From an uncultured Mycoplasmatota bacterium (GTDB lineage: Bacteria; Bacillota_I; Bacilli_A; RF39; UBA660), in NCBI GenBank assembly GCA_900545005.1, contig UQXO01000008.1, forward strand, positions 7,782 to 71,781: a stretch of 64,000 bases of DNA. The letters run 5' to 3'. Positions 24,648-33,900 of this stretch are shown in pieces (position 1 is the first letter of the stretch; each line of letters opens with the position of its first letter). The notes beneath the pieces are model-generated. The model had not been told where the DNA came from. It ran no database searches and worked only from the letters and a program-made list of their open reading frames with translations. The translations under genes and the position numbers were made by a program.

Positions 24648-25380
24648 AGTCTTTTTTACTCATTTCATACATAATAATAGAGGCCGCTACAGAAGCATTT
24701 AAGCTTTCGGTTTGATAAGACATGGGGATATAGATATTTTGATTAATTAGTTTTTTAATCTCGGGGCTAATTCCTTTGCCTTCACTACCTATTACAATTC
24801 CGCACTTAGAAGAAAATGTTACAGTATTTAAAACCTTGCCACCGGTTACATCAGTCCCATAAAGAGTATAATTATTCTTTTTTAACTCTTCTAAAAAAGA
24901 TGTTAAGTCTTTTCTTAAAATATTAATCTTAAAAAGCATTCCTTCACTAGCGCGAATAGTCTTATCATTGTATAAATCAACGCAAGTATTGCCAAGTACA
25001 ATTGTATCGATATTAAAAGCGACTGCACTTCGGATAATGGTTCCAAGATTTCCTGGGTCTTGGATGTTATCTAAGATAAGTAGGCGATTTTGATAATCTC
25101 TTGGGGTTATCTTTTTTACAACGCCTAGACACTTGCTAGGACTTTTTAAACTAGAAATTTTTTGCATAACTTCTTTCGTAACATAGTATGTTGGCACCTC
25201 AAATTCTAGATTACTATCTTCTAAAAGATAAACTTCTTCTAAGAGATTACTTTGACAAGCCTCTTCAATTAAGTTTTCTGTTTCAATGATAAATAAGCCT
25301 TCCGTATCACGAAATTTCTTATCTTTAAGTTTATTTAGATATTTAATTTTCTTATTATCAAGGCTGGTTATTAAGTCCAT
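24640..25380 (-). CDS. TrmH/SpoU-family RNA 2'-O-methyltransferase
   Basis: The 246-residue enzyme has an N-terminal L30e-like substrate-binding part (1-95) and a C-terminal SPOUT domain with motif 1 DNIQDPGNLGTIIRSA, motif 2 GIVIGSEGKGIS and motif 3 PMSYQTESLNASVAA. These use SAM to methylate ribose in 23S rRNA or tRNA. RlmB or the TsnR/YsgA subgroup is likely, but the target base cannot be told from sequence alone. It overlaps rimM by 8 bp. Confidence 0.88.
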   Translation of the reverse strand: MDLITSLDNKKIKYLNKLKDKKFRDTEGLFIIETENLIEEACQSNLLEEVYLLEDSNLEFEVPTYYVTKEVMQKISSLKSPSKCLGVVKKITPRDYQNRLLILDNIQDPGNLGTIIRSAVAFNIDTIVLGNTCVDLYNDKTIRASEGMLFKINILRKDLTSFLEELKKNNYTLYGTDVTGGKVLNTVTFSSKCGIVIGSEGKGISPEIKKLINQNIYIPMSYQTESLNASVAASIIMYEMSKKDYE

Positions 25381-25397
25381 AATAGTCCTTTCTAGTC

Positions 25398-26075
25398 TTA
25401 TTTAAATACTTCTTTTTTTATTAAGTCATATATTTCTTCGTGAATATCTAAGACATCTTTTAAATGATTATTTTTTGTACATTTTATTATGTGATGATGA
25501 TTAAGCTCAGCTAATTCAAGATAAGTTTCTTCACTATTCTTAATATAAGTTGGGGAATCTTTCGTATCATCATAACCAATGCGACCTCGCTTTAATTCCA
25601 TAACCATTTGATAAGGCATATAAAGGAGAATCGTAAAATCAGGTCGTGGGAGTTCTAAAAGATCATATTCTAAGGTTTCTAACCACTTATAAAGCTTTAT
25701 TCTTTCATTCTTATCAGAGATTTTACAACCTTGACAAGCCATATTAGATTCAACATAGCGATCTAAAATCACATCATAGCCTTCATCCAAATAACTTTCA
25801 ATCATCTTTAGATTATATCTACGATCAGCAGCATAATAAAGAGCAGCCACTTTAGGATCTACCTCGGTAATTGGTTCTTTAAAGTAAGAAGAACAAATAT
25901 AGTCCTTACCCATATAAGGTCCTCCAATAATTCGCCCAGAAGGCGAATCATACATAGGAAAAGCAAAGTGTTCAACTTTTCTTCCTTCTTTACGAAGTCT
26001 TTGTACTAATAAATGAACTTGAGTATCTTTTCCCGAACATTCAGTTCCCTCAACGACAATGATTTTTCCGCGCAT
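25398..26075 (-). CDS. tmk: Thymidylate kinase (dTMP kinase)
   Basis: The 225-residue enzyme phosphorylates dTMP to dTDP. P-loop EGTECSGKDTQ (9-19), DRYVESNMACQG with the DR(Y) substrate motif, and a lid region RGRIGYDDTKDSP. The P-loop carries Asp17 where most kinases have Ser/Thr after the Lys; a SGKxTQ variant occurs in a Tmk subgroup. AGGGTGAT ribosome site. The gene heads the operon tmk-trmH-rimM-trmD-hypothetical. Confidence 0.88.
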   Translation of the reverse strand: MRGKIIVVEGTECSGKDTQVHLLVQRLRKEGRKVEHFAFPMYDSPSGRIIGGPYMGKDYICSSYFKEPITEVDPKVAALYYAADRRYNLKMIESYLDEGYDVILDRYVESNMACQGCKISDKNERIKLYKWLETLEYDLLELPRPDFTILLYMPYQMVMELKRGRIGYDDTKDSPTYIKNSEETYLELAELNHHHIIKCTKNNHLKDVLDIHEEIYDLIKKEVFK

Positions 26076-26093
26076 AGCATCACCCTATGTCCT

Positions 26094-26123
26094 TAATATA
26101 CCACAAGTTATGAGGCTTGGTAA
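26094..26123 (-). promoter_or_regulatory. Candidate promoter of the tmk-trmD operon
   Basis: Minus strand TTTACC (26123-26118), 18-nt spacer, TATATT (26099-26094), 18 nt before the ATG at 26075. The rest of the gap up to the lemA terminator (26124-26310) shows nothing I can assign. Confidence 0.6.
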
Positions 26124-26310
26124 ATAGTAAAAAACCTAAAATTTAATACTAAAACTATTGATTTAAGATAATTAGAGAAGTTGTTTTTTAACAATATGAG
26201 TTTCTTCAACCTTTTTGGAAATTAACTGCAAATATATTCTTCTTTTAACTTAATGACTTATAAGTTTTAAGAGAAACCATTACTTTAAGAATGATTTTTA
26301 TTAAGGGTAA

Positions 26311-26333
26311 GAAAAAAGAAGAATTGTTTCTTC
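26311..26333 (-). terminator. Terminator after lemA
   Basis: Minus-strand 6-bp stem GAAGAA / TTCTTC with loop ACAA (26333-26318), then TTTTTT; it touches the lemA stop codon. Confidence 0.7.
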
Positions 26334-26334
26334 C

Positions 26335-26880
26335 CTAAAATTTAACTTTAACATTTTCACGTTCTTCTGCAGTTGCATTGAAATAAGCACTAGTTTTAAA
26401 ATTAAACATACCAGCAACAATATTGCTTGGGAACATTTCAATTTTATTATTATACTTCATAGCAACATCATTGTAGAATTGGCGAGCATAAGAAATTTTA
26501 TCTTCTGTTTCAGTTAAAGTGGTTTGCAATTCCCTAAAGCTAGCATCAGCTTTTAACTCTGGATAACTTTCTGCTAAGGCAAATAACTTAGTAACAACTT
26601 TATTTAAGTCATCATTGGCTTTCATCTTATCTTCGGGAGTATCACTTGATAAGTATTCATTACGAGCTTTAACTACAGCTTCAAGAGTACCTTTTTCATG
26701 AGATGCATAGCCTTTAACAGTTTCGACTAAGTTAGGAATTAAATCAAATCTTCTTTTCAATTGAACGTCAATTTGTGCCCATTGGTCTTTTACTTTATTA
26801 CGTAACCCAACTAGATTGTTATAAGTACCAATAACATAAAGTATTAAAAGAACAACTATTATCACAATAATCCAAATCAT
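26335..26880 (-). CDS. lemA: LemA family membrane protein
   Basis: The 181-residue protein has one N-terminal membrane segment (2-20) and a helical domain with the family signature YNNLVGLRNKVKDQWAQIDVQLKRR and DLIPNLVETVKGYA, ending in FPSNIVAGMFNFK..AYF. LemA proteins form a helical bundle outside the membrane; the biochemical role is unclear. Strong GGAGGA ribosome site, its own TATACT box at 26905-26900 and its own terminator, so it appears monocistronic. Confidence 0.93.
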   Translation of the reverse strand: MIWIIVIIVVLLILYVIGTYNNLVGLRNKVKDQWAQIDVQLKRRFDLIPNLVETVKGYASHEKGTLEAVVKARNEYLSSDTPEDKMKANDDLNKVVTKLFALAESYPELKADASFRELQTTLTETEDKISYARQFYNDVAMKYNNKIEMFPSNIVAGMFNFKTSAYFNATAEERENVKVKF

Positions 26881-26924
26881 AATATCCTCCTATGGATATA
26901 GTATAACATATATTATAAAAATAT

Positions 26925-26955
26925 TAAAAAAAACTACCATTATTACAATAGTAGT
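26925..26955 (-). terminator. Strong terminator after rpmF
   Basis: Minus-strand 9-bp stem from ACTACTATT to AATGGTAGT (26955-26933, one T-G pair), loop GTAAT, followed by eight T; 7 bp past the rpmF stop. Confidence 0.88.
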
Positions 26956-26961
26956 GTAAAA

Positions 26962-27159
26962 CTATTTAGTAGTTTCTTCTGTAGTTTCGTTATTTAAAAC
27001 ATCTTTGCCTTTGTAGAACCCACATGCCATACATGCACGATGAGGTTGGATAGTAGCACCACATTTAGGACATGTAGTTAATGCTCCAACTTCTTTTTTT
27101 AAGTGAGTACGACGCATTCTTTTTTTAGTTTTACTTGTTCTTCTAAATGGAACTGCCAT
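26962..27159 (-). CDS. rpmF: 50S ribosomal protein bL32
   Basis: The 65-residue protein begins MAVPFRRTSKTKKRMRRTH and carries the zinc-binding pairs CPKC and CMAC. The open frame runs 8 codons further upstream, but GGAAGGAG lies right before the ATG at 27159, which fixes the start. Gene order DUF177-rpmF is the usual one. Confidence 0.96.
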   Translation of the reverse strand: MAVPFRRTSKTKKRMRRTHLKKEVGALTTCPKCGATIQPHRACMACGFYKGKDVLNNETTEETTK

Positions 27160-27163
27160 AATT

Positions 27164-27646
27164 TCACTCCTTCCCTTCATCAAGTAGAGCTCTAAAGCAC
27201 TCTAATCTTGGATCATCTTTTTTGGAATTTTCATCTCTTACTTCCCAAAACTCGCCTTTTGTTTTTGATAATTTATTATTTTTTGTTGCAACAATGGGAA
27301 CTTCCAGTACAATATTCTCCCATAAAACTTCTTTTAGGTCAAGTGTATTTTGGGTCTTTTTGGCGTTTTTTGCAACTTCTTGGGAGAAATCAGCTAATAT
27401 TTCATCAAGTTCAATTAGAAAAGGATAATCAATATCTTCACCGCTATAACCATCAGTTAAAATCATCGTTCCTTGTACTTTACCACTGAAGATAACTTCT
27501 TTAGTCAAGCTATAATAAAGGCGTCCTTTAACTTTAACATCATCTAATCTTTTGATAGTACTTAAATGAAGATATTCTTCATCAAATGATATACTAGTGT
27601 CAATTAAAATTCCTTGTTCTGTAATTTTATTTAGATCAAATTCCAT
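27164..27646 (-). CDS. yceD: YceD/DUF177 family protein
   Basis: The 160-residue protein matches the DUF177 group that almost always precedes rpmF and is linked to 23S rRNA processing. Visible: MEFDLNKITEQG start, VKGRLYYSLTKEV in the middle, IDYPFLIELDEIL and the family end DPRLECFRALLDE. Start chosen at ATG 27646, with AAGGAG 11 nt upstream; a TTG just before is less likely. Confidence 0.88.
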   Translation of the reverse strand: MEFDLNKITEQGILIDTSISFDEEYLHLSTIKRLDDVKVKGRLYYSLTKEVIFSGKVQGTMILTDGYSGEDIDYPFLIELDEILADFSQEVAKNAKKTQNTLDLKEVLWENIVLEVPIVATKNNKLSKTKGEFWEVRDENSKKDDPRLECFRALLDEGKE

Positions 27647-27672
27647 CAAGCACCAACTCCTTGGTACCTAAG

Positions 27673-27701
27673 ATTATAAACTAAAAAGTTCATTAATGCA
27701 A
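27673..27701 (-). promoter_or_regulatory. Promoter of DUF177-rpmF
   Basis: Minus strand TTGCAT (27701-27696), 17-nt spacer, TATAAT (27678-27673). It is arranged back to back with the tmcAL promoter in the same 116-bp gap. Confidence 0.8.
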
Positions 27702-27711
27702 CAATATTTCC

Positions 27712-27740
27712 TTGATTATTTTGGTTTATACATTTATACT
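27712..27740 (+). promoter_or_regulatory. Promoter of tmcAL
   Basis: Plus strand TTGATT (27712-27717), 17-nt spacer, TATACT (27735-27740), 25 nt before the ATG at 27766. Confidence 0.78.
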
Positions 27741-27765
27741 CAAAACTAGAAATTGAGATGATTTT

Positions 27766-28872
27766 ATGAAAATAATAGGTTTAATCGCAGAATATAATCC
27801 TTTCCATAACGGTCATAGGTACCAAATTAAAAAAATTAAAGAGATTTTTCCCGATAGTTTGATTATTTTGTGTCTAGGTAGTTACTTTACCCAAAGAGGA
27901 GACATAAGTATTTTATCAAAACAAGATAAAGTTAAGATTAGTCTGGAATATGGCATCGATCTTATCGTTGAGTTACCTCTTATATACACTGTTCAAAGTG
28001 GCGATATTTTTGCTTATCAAAGTATTAAGATTTTAAATAGTTTAGGAATAGATACACTTGTCTTTGGCAGTGAAAGCAATAATATAGAATTTCTACACAA
28101 ACTGGCTTTAAAACAAGAAAGTCCTTTATATCAGGAGAATGTTAGGAAATATTTAAAGTTGGGGAATAATTATCCATCGGCTTTGGCTAAAGCTTTAGAA
28201 GTTAATTTTTCTTTTAAGTCTAATGATTTACTAGGAATTTCTTATCTAAAAGCTATAAACAAGATAAATCCTAATATAAAAGCAGTAACTATTAAGAGAA
28301 CTAACAATTATTTAGATACCGTTAGTGATGATAATATTATAAGTGCTAGTAATATAAGAGATAGATTTTATCGTGAGGAAGATGTCAGTAAGTATACTCC
28401 TTGTTATAAAGAGTTAATAAGAATAGATTATTCTTTATATTTTAAACTGCTAAAGAGTAAGATAATGACTTTAGATAACTTAGATAATTATTTAGATGTT
28501 AATGAAGGAATTGATAATCTTTTGAAGAAAATCATTCTCGAATGTAACTCTCTTGAGGAATTAATTAAGAAATTAAAGACTAAAAGATATACTTATAATC
28601 GTTTAAATAGAATGTTTATCCATATTATATTAGGACTTAAAAAGGATTATCCTAATGAAGAATACTTAAGAATTTTAGGCTTTAATAATAAAGGTCAAGA
28701 GTATTTAAAGAAGAATAAAATCAAAGAAAATTATAAAGGAACTAGGTGCTATCATATGGAACTTAAAGGCAGTTGTCTTTATGATATGTTAAGTAATCAA
28801 GATACTTATCATTTAGAAATTAAAAATCGCCCCCTCTTTAAGGCAGAAGAAAAGGACTTACAAACAAAGTAA
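27766..28872 (+). CDS. tmcAL: tRNA(Met) cytidine acetate ligase TmcAL (YlbM)
   Basis: The 368-residue enzyme uses acetate and ATP to make ac4C34 on elongator tRNA-Met. N-terminal nucleotidyltransferase fold with MKIIGLIAEYNPFHNGH, where HNGH (14-17) is the nucleotide-binding motif, then CLGSYFTQRGD and ELPLIYTVQSGD. It is divergent from DUF177-rpmF, as in Bacillus (ylbM/ylbN/rpmF). The C-terminus is close to the family length. Confidence 0.93.
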   Translation: MKIIGLIAEYNPFHNGHRYQIKKIKEIFPDSLIILCLGSYFTQRGDISILSKQDKVKISLEYGIDLIVELPLIYTVQSGDIFAYQSIKILNSLGIDTLVFGSESNNIEFLHKLALKQESPLYQENVRKYLKLGNNYPSALAKALEVNFSFKSNDLLGISYLKAINKINPNIKAVTIKRTNNYLDTVSDDNIISASNIRDRFYREEDVSKYTPCYKELIRIDYSLYFKLLKSKIMTLDNLDNYLDVNEGIDNLLKKIILECNSLEELIKKLKTKRYTYNRLNRMFIHIILGLKKDYPNEEYLRILGFNNKGQEYLKKNKIKENYKGTRCYHMELKGSCLYDMLSNQDTYHLEIKNRPLFKAEEKDLQTK

Positions 28873-28880
28873 ATCCTTTT
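28850..28880. terminator. Bidirectional terminator between tmcAL and leuS
   Basis: Inverted repeat AAAAGGAcTTA / TAAaTCCTTTT (28850-28860 and 28870-28880, one mismatch) with T-rich flanks on both strands. It overlaps the end of tmcAL and the leuS stop, serving both converging genes. Confidence 0.68.
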
Positions 28881-31297
28881 TATTTAACGACAATATTAAC
28901 AATTTTTCCTTTGATAGCAATAACTTTAATGATTTCTTTTCCTTCAGTAAATTTCTTAACATTATCTTCGGCTAAAGCCTTTTCTTTTAACATTTCTTCA
29001 GAATCATTAATATTAACTTTAATTGTGGCACGTAGTTTACCATTAACTTGGACGCCAATTTCTTTTTCTTCATCAATAGTCTTTTCTTCATCATAAGTAG
29101 GCCACTTTCTCTCACAGATGGGTTTAAAGCCAATTTGTTCATTAAGTTCTTCCGTAATATGAGGAGCCATTGGATTAAGTAAGGTAAGTAACAAGTTATA
29201 GTCTAAAGGAGTAATTTCATCTTTAGCATCATAAGCATTCGCTAATATCATAAGACTGGAAACAACGGTATTATAACCCATTGTTGTCATATCATTAGTA
29301 ACTTTCTTAATTGTCTTGTGTTGTATGCCTTCTAAGTCTATAGAATAACCAGTCTCTTTATTAACTTTATCTTTCAAACGAATAACCTTTTCAACGAAAC
29401 GTTTACATCCTCTTAAGGAGTCGGTTGACCATGGAGCATCCATTTGATAATCTCCCATAAACATTTCATAAACTCTTAAGATATCAGCTCCGTATTCATT
29501 AACAATATCATCAGGATTAATTACATTTCCTTTGGACTTACTCATCTTTTGATTATCAGGTCCTAAGACCATTCCGTGAGATACACGAGTCCAAATCATT
29601 TCTTTATGAGGAACTAAACCAATATTATATAGGAATTGAACCCAGAATCTGGCATAAAGTAAGTGTCTAGCGGTATGTTCCATCCCTCCGTTATACCAAT
29701 CAACATGGTTCCAATACTTCATAGCATCGTAATCAGCAAAGCATGAATCATTATGAGCATCCATAAATCTTAAGAAATACCAACTAGAGCCAGCCCAGTT
29801 AGGCATTGTATCGGTCTCCCTTTTGGCATCGCCACCACACTTTGGACATTGACAATTTACCCAATCAGTAATCTTAGCAAGTGGAGATTCACCATTGTCA
29901 GTTGGTTCGTACTCAGCTACATCAGGAAGTAACAAAGGAAGCTCTTCTTCTGGTACTGGTTGCCAACCACATTTTTCACAATAGATCATAGGGATTGGTT
30001 CGCCCCAGAATCTTTGACGAGAGAAAATCCAATCACGCATCTTATAGTTATTTACACGACGGGCAATACCCTTTTCTTCTAAGTATTTAGTAATAGCTTC
30101 TTTAGCATCCATAACAGAAAGGCCTGTAAACTGGGCACTGTTAATAAGCTTAGCATCTTCATTATTTAGATATTCTTCTTTAGCATAAGCGGCCTTAGTA
30201 ATATCACCGCCAGTTATAACTTCAAGCATTGGAATATTATGAACTTTAGCATACTCATAGTCTCTTTGGTCATGAGCGGGAACGGCCATAACTGCCCCTG
30301 TACCATAATCGCCTAGAACAAAATCTCCTAAGAATATAGGAACTTCGGCGCCAGTAACAGGATTAATGGCTTTAATACCTTTAACTAAACAACCGGTCTT
30401 ACCTTTATTAAGTTCGGTACGATCCATATTAGATTTCTTAGCAGTTTCTTCAATATAAGCATTAACTTCATCTTTATTTTCGACACGAGGCATTAAATCT
30501 TTAATAAGTTTACCATCCGGCGCAATAACAAAGAAAGTAATACCATAGATAGTTTCAATACAGGTAGTAAATATTTGAAATTTACCGCCACCAACGATAT
30601 CGATATCAACTTCAACTCCGGTTGATTTACCTATCCAGTTAATTTGGCCTAATTTAACTTTAGGAGCAAAATTAGTATCATCTAGACCTTTAAGTAAGTC
30701 TTCAGCGTAGTTACTCATACGTAGCATCCATTGTGATTTTTCTTTTTGAACAACTGGACTCCCACATCTTTCACAAACACCACCAGCAGCATCTTCATTA
30801 GACAAAACAGTCTTACAATTAGGACACCAATTAACGGGCACAGTAGCTTTATAGGCCATATCATGTTTATAGAATTGTAAGAATTGCCATTGGGTCCACT
30901 TGTAATATTCAGGATCTGTTGTTGAGAATTCACGACTCCAGTCAAAACTAAATCCTAAAGATTGCATTTGTTTCTTAAAGTTAGCGATATTAGTTTTAAC
31001 TGCTTCTTTAGGATGAACATGATTTTTAATGGCATATTGTTCTGCTGGCGCGCCAAAGGCATCCCATCCCATTGGAAACAAAACATTATATCCTTGCATT
31101 CTTTTCATTCTTGACAAGGCATCAAGAGCGGTATAACTACGAACATGACCAACATGAAGACCAGCTCCAGATGGATAAGGAAACTCTACTAAGCAATAAT
31201 AAGGTTTCTTACTACTACCAGTTACAGCTTTAAAAGTTTCGTGTTCTTCCCAATATTTTTGCCATTTTGTTTCAATTTTTTTATAATTACTTTCCAT
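28880..31297 (-). CDS. leuS: Leucyl-tRNA synthetase
   Basis: The 805-residue class I synthetase charges tRNA-Leu. It has HVGH (48-51) in PYPSGAGLHVGHVRS, a zinc-type pair region (CPNC, CERC), the editing domain with a GTGAVMAVPAHDQRD motif, and KMSKSKGNV (Lys584). It overlaps the upstream small membrane gene by 11 bp and is controlled by the T-box leader at 31722-31880. Confidence 0.97.
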   Translation of the reverse strand: MESNYKKIETKWQKYWEEHETFKAVTGSSKKPYYCLVEFPYPSGAGLHVGHVRSYTALDALSRMKRMQGYNVLFPMGWDAFGAPAEQYAIKNHVHPKEAVKTNIANFKKQMQSLGFSFDWSREFSTTDPEYYKWTQWQFLQFYKHDMAYKATVPVNWCPNCKTVLSNEDAAGGVCERCGSPVVQKEKSQWMLRMSNYAEDLLKGLDDTNFAPKVKLGQINWIGKSTGVEVDIDIVGGGKFQIFTTCIETIYGITFFVIAPDGKLIKDLMPRVENKDEVNAYIEETAKKSNMDRTELNKGKTGCLVKGIKAINPVTGAEVPIFLGDFVLGDYGTGAVMAVPAHDQRDYEYAKVHNIPMLEVITGGDITKAAYAKEEYLNNEDAKLINSAQFTGLSVMDAKEAITKYLEEKGIARRVNNYKMRDWIFSRQRFWGEPIPMIYCEKCGWQPVPEEELPLLLPDVAEYEPTDNGESPLAKITDWVNCQCPKCGGDAKRETDTMPNWAGSSWYFLRFMDAHNDSCFADYDAMKYWNHVDWYNGGMEHTARHLLYARFWVQFLYNIGLVPHKEMIWTRVSHGMVLGPDNQKMSKSKGNVINPDDIVNEYGADILRVYEMFMGDYQMDAPWSTDSLRGCKRFVEKVIRLKDKVNKETGYSIDLEGIQHKTIKKVTNDMTTMGYNTVVSSLMILANAYDAKDEITPLDYNLLLTLLNPMAPHITEELNEQIGFKPICERKWPTYDEEKTIDEEKEIGVQVNGKLRATIKVNINDSEEMLKEKALAEDNVKKFTEGKEIIKVIAIKGKIVNIVVK

Positions 31298-31697
31298 TTT
31301 CTTTTCCCCATTTCTTATTTAAATGTCTTCCAACTATTTCAAAAATACTATAAATTAATCCAAAGAGAATAACAAAGCCAATAGCTAATTGATAATACAT
31401 TTTCAGTGGAATATTACAAATTATTGTACAAGTTAAACTAATTACGAAGGCGTTACAGAAACTTGTCCATCTTAATAATTCACGATAATCAACTTTCTTT
31501 TCATCTAAGTTATAGCGAATCATCATTAACTTACCTTCATTAGTATATTTAAATTGTTTTTCTTTCTTCTTACCTTTAATCTTATCTTTATTCTTTTCTT
31601 TAGGAACCTTAATACGTCCTGCAATATAGTAACAGAATATATACACTATTAAGAAAACAACTATAAAGAAGATTAAATTTTCCCAAATTGTATCCAT
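31287..31697 (-). CDS. Small membrane protein co-transcribed with leuS
   Basis: The 136-residue protein has a membrane segment at about 6-26, a basic Lys-rich cytoplasmic loop (KVPKEKNKDKIKGKKKEK) and two more membrane segments (about 77-115). No family recognised. The frame is open to 31769, but that part lies inside the T-box terminator hairpin, so the ATG at 31697 is taken. It is the first gene after the leucine T-box and overlaps leuS. Confidence 0.65.
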   Translation of the reverse strand: MDTIWENLIFFIVVFLIVYIFCYYIAGRIKVPKEKNKDKIKGKKKEKQFKYTNEGKLMMIRYNLDEKKVDYRELLRWTSFCNAFVISLTCTIICNIPLKMYYQLAIGFVILFGLIYSIFEIVGRHLNKKWGKENGK

Positions 31698-31721
31698 ACA
31701 ATCACCAACTTTCTTAGGATT

Positions 31722-31880
31722 AAAAAACACGTAAAGACATCCCATAAGGACGAATTTACGTGGTACCACCTTAATATTATACTCTCAATCTTTATAGGAA
31801 TTACCCATTTAAACTAATCTAAACAAGTTCATATAGTAATTATATTTGTTTTCACCAACCACAAACTCTCTAAAATAATC
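31722..31880 (-). ncRNA. T-box riboswitch leader (leucine) of the leuS transcript
   Basis: Read on the minus strand: stem I with the GGTTGGTG loop (31860-31853), specifier candidate GAACTT whose CTT (31827-31825) is a Leu codon, and the T-box core AAGGTGGTACCACG (31772-31759). The terminator pairs CACGTAAA with TTTACGTG (31762-31755 and 31735-31728), then TTTTTT. Binding of uncharged tRNA-Leu should favour the antiterminator and expression of the small membrane gene and leuS. Confidence 0.93.
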
Positions 31881-31925
31881 TTTTATACTACTACTTTTAA
31901 ATTTCTTTTTGCGTTTACAAGTCAT

Positions 31926-31955
31926 ATTATATACTAACTTATTAGGATTAAGCAA
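31926..31955 (-). promoter_or_regulatory. Promoter of the leuS T-box transcript
   Basis: Minus strand TTGCTT (31955-31950), 18-nt spacer, TATAAT (31931-31926), about 45 nt before stem I of the T-box. Confidence 0.75.
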
Positions 31956-31974
31956 GTCTTTTTAACTAAAAATT

Positions 31975-33792
31975 TTAGGCAAAAAATTGGTCATACCATA
32001 CCAAGAAAGTATAAATAGTCCAAACTTTCTTATAACAATCTTTCTTACCAGATTTATGGTCTTCTAAAAGTTTTATAATACGTTCATGATTAAATATTTC
32101 TTTAGCAACTGGACTATCAAATTTATTTTTTATCTCTTGATATAAATCATCTTCTCTAATCCATTCTCTTAAAGGAACCGGAAATCCTAGTTTTTTCTTT
32201 TTATAGGCTTCCGTTGGAATAGACTCTTTAGCTGCCAGTCTTAAGGCTGGTTTTGTAGTCTCTTTATTAATTTTCGCATAAGTTGGTAAGTGTCTGGCTA
32301 CTTCATAAACTTCTTTATCTAGGAAAGGGGTCCTGGCTTCCAAACCGAACATCATCGTATTTCTGTCAACCGCATGTAAAAAATCTTGAACTAACCAATA
32401 ATAATAATCAATTACTTGTCTTTTAACTAAATTACTACTATCTTTATATTCCATATAAAGGGGAGCTACAATATCTTTAGTATTAATCTGATTCTTAAAA
32501 TTAACAATTTTCATTGCTTCTTCATCACGAAATACGCGTCCTAAACCAATATTATAATCTTCTAATTTACGACCACGACGATAAATAAAGTTAAATCCTC
32601 GAACTTCTGGAAATAAGCCGGCTACTAAGGATGCTGCGTGTCTAATTGGATAAGGTATCTTCATATACCAAGATTGATCTATTTCTTCACGATATGATAA
32701 GTACCCTCCAAATAACTCATCTGCTCCTTCCCCCGAAGTTACTACTTTTACATCCTTAGAGGCTATCTCGGCAACAAAATATAAAGCAATAGCGGAAGGG
32801 TCTGCTAAGGGTTCATCCATATGATACATAATATTAGGAAATGCCTTCATATACTCTTCTTTAGTTATCTTTTTCGATTTATTTTCTATTCCTAATTTAT
32901 CAGCTAAGTCTTTAGCATACTTTATCTCATCATACTTAGGATTATCATAGCCAACCGTAAAAGTTTTATCTGGTCTAGCAAGAGATACTAAGTAGGATGA
33001 ATCAATCCCACTTGATAAGAATGATCCAACTTCAACATCACTAATCTGGTGATATTTAACAGATGATGCCATAGCTGTTCTTATTCTTTTAACTATTGTA
33101 TCCATATCTTCATTAGTTTCATCAAATTCTAATTTAAAGAATCGCATTTTATTAATTTTACCGTTCTTATAAAGAATTTGATATCCTGGTTCTACGCGAT
33201 AAACACCTTTAAAGAATGTTTCTTCCGTTGGTGTTGAGTTAAAGCATAAATAACTACTTAAGATTTCTTTATTTAATTCCTTCTTAAACTTAGGATGATC
33301 TAAGAAAGCTTTAATTTCGGAAGCAAACATAAAACTACTCCCAAATTTAGCATAGTACAAAGGCTTAATTCCAAAACCATCTCGAGCGATAAACAAAGTC
33401 TTTTGTTTAGTATCCCAAATAGCAAAGGCAAACATTCCACGCAAGTGTTTTGTTACTTCAGTCCCCCATTCTTCATAACCATGAATTATAACTTCAGTAT
33501 CACTTTTATTACGAAACTTATGACCTGCCTTGATTAACTCTTCTTTTAATTCGACAAAGTTATAAATTTCACCATTAAAGACAATGACTAAAGAATTGTC
33601 TTCATTATATTGAGGTTGACCGCCACTAGAAAGGTCAATAATGGCAAGTCTTCGATGCGCAAGTGCTACTTCATCATCAATAAAGTAACCTTCACCATCC
33701 GGACCACGATATTTAATTCGTTCAGCCATATCTTTTATGACTTTCTTTTTATTTTTGATTGTTTTATCTACAAATCCCGCAATTCCACACAT
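31975..33792 (-). CDS. asnB: Asparagine synthase (glutamine-hydrolysing)
   Basis: The 605-residue enzyme has an N-terminal class II glutaminase domain starting at Cys2 (MCGIAGFV) with RGPDGEG (29-35) and NGEIYN, and a C-terminal synthetase domain with the PP-loop SSGIDSS (260-266). It makes Asn from Asp, Gln and ATP. Length matches the AsnB/AsnO type of Bacilli. It follows the LTA-synthase-like gene by 108 bp; the gap has an ATCAATATAATTGAT inverted repeat just before the start but no clear terminator. Confidence 0.93.
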   Translation of the reverse strand: MCGIAGFVDKTIKNKKKVIKDMAERIKYRGPDGEGYFIDDEVALAHRRLAIIDLSSGGQPQYNEDNSLVIVFNGEIYNFVELKEELIKAGHKFRNKSDTEVIIHGYEEWGTEVTKHLRGMFAFAIWDTKQKTLFIARDGFGIKPLYYAKFGSSFMFASEIKAFLDHPKFKKELNKEILSSYLCFNSTPTEETFFKGVYRVEPGYQILYKNGKINKMRFFKLEFDETNEDMDTIVKRIRTAMASSVKYHQISDVEVGSFLSSGIDSSYLVSLARPDKTFTVGYDNPKYDEIKYAKDLADKLGIENKSKKITKEEYMKAFPNIMYHMDEPLADPSAIALYFVAEIASKDVKVVTSGEGADELFGGYLSYREEIDQSWYMKIPYPIRHAASLVAGLFPEVRGFNFIYRRGRKLEDYNIGLGRVFRDEEAMKIVNFKNQINTKDIVAPLYMEYKDSSNLVKRQVIDYYYWLVQDFLHAVDRNTMMFGLEARTPFLDKEVYEVARHLPTYAKINKETTKPALRLAAKESIPTEAYKKKKLGFPVPLREWIREDDLYQEIKNKFDSPVAKEIFNHERIIKLLEDHKSGKKDCYKKVWTIYTFLVWYDQFFA

Positions 33793-33900
33793 ATTTTTAC
33801 TTCATCAATTATATTGATGCCTTTCTTTCATCTTTTTCTTAATTTTACTTTAATTTTTTTTATTTGTATATACGCTCTTTCCAATTTCTTAAAATTTCAA

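Noticed and set aside
31698..31769. N-terminal extension (MVPRKF...) of the small membrane protein before leuS
   Set aside because: It lies within the T-box core and its terminator hairpin, so it would not be a translated region.
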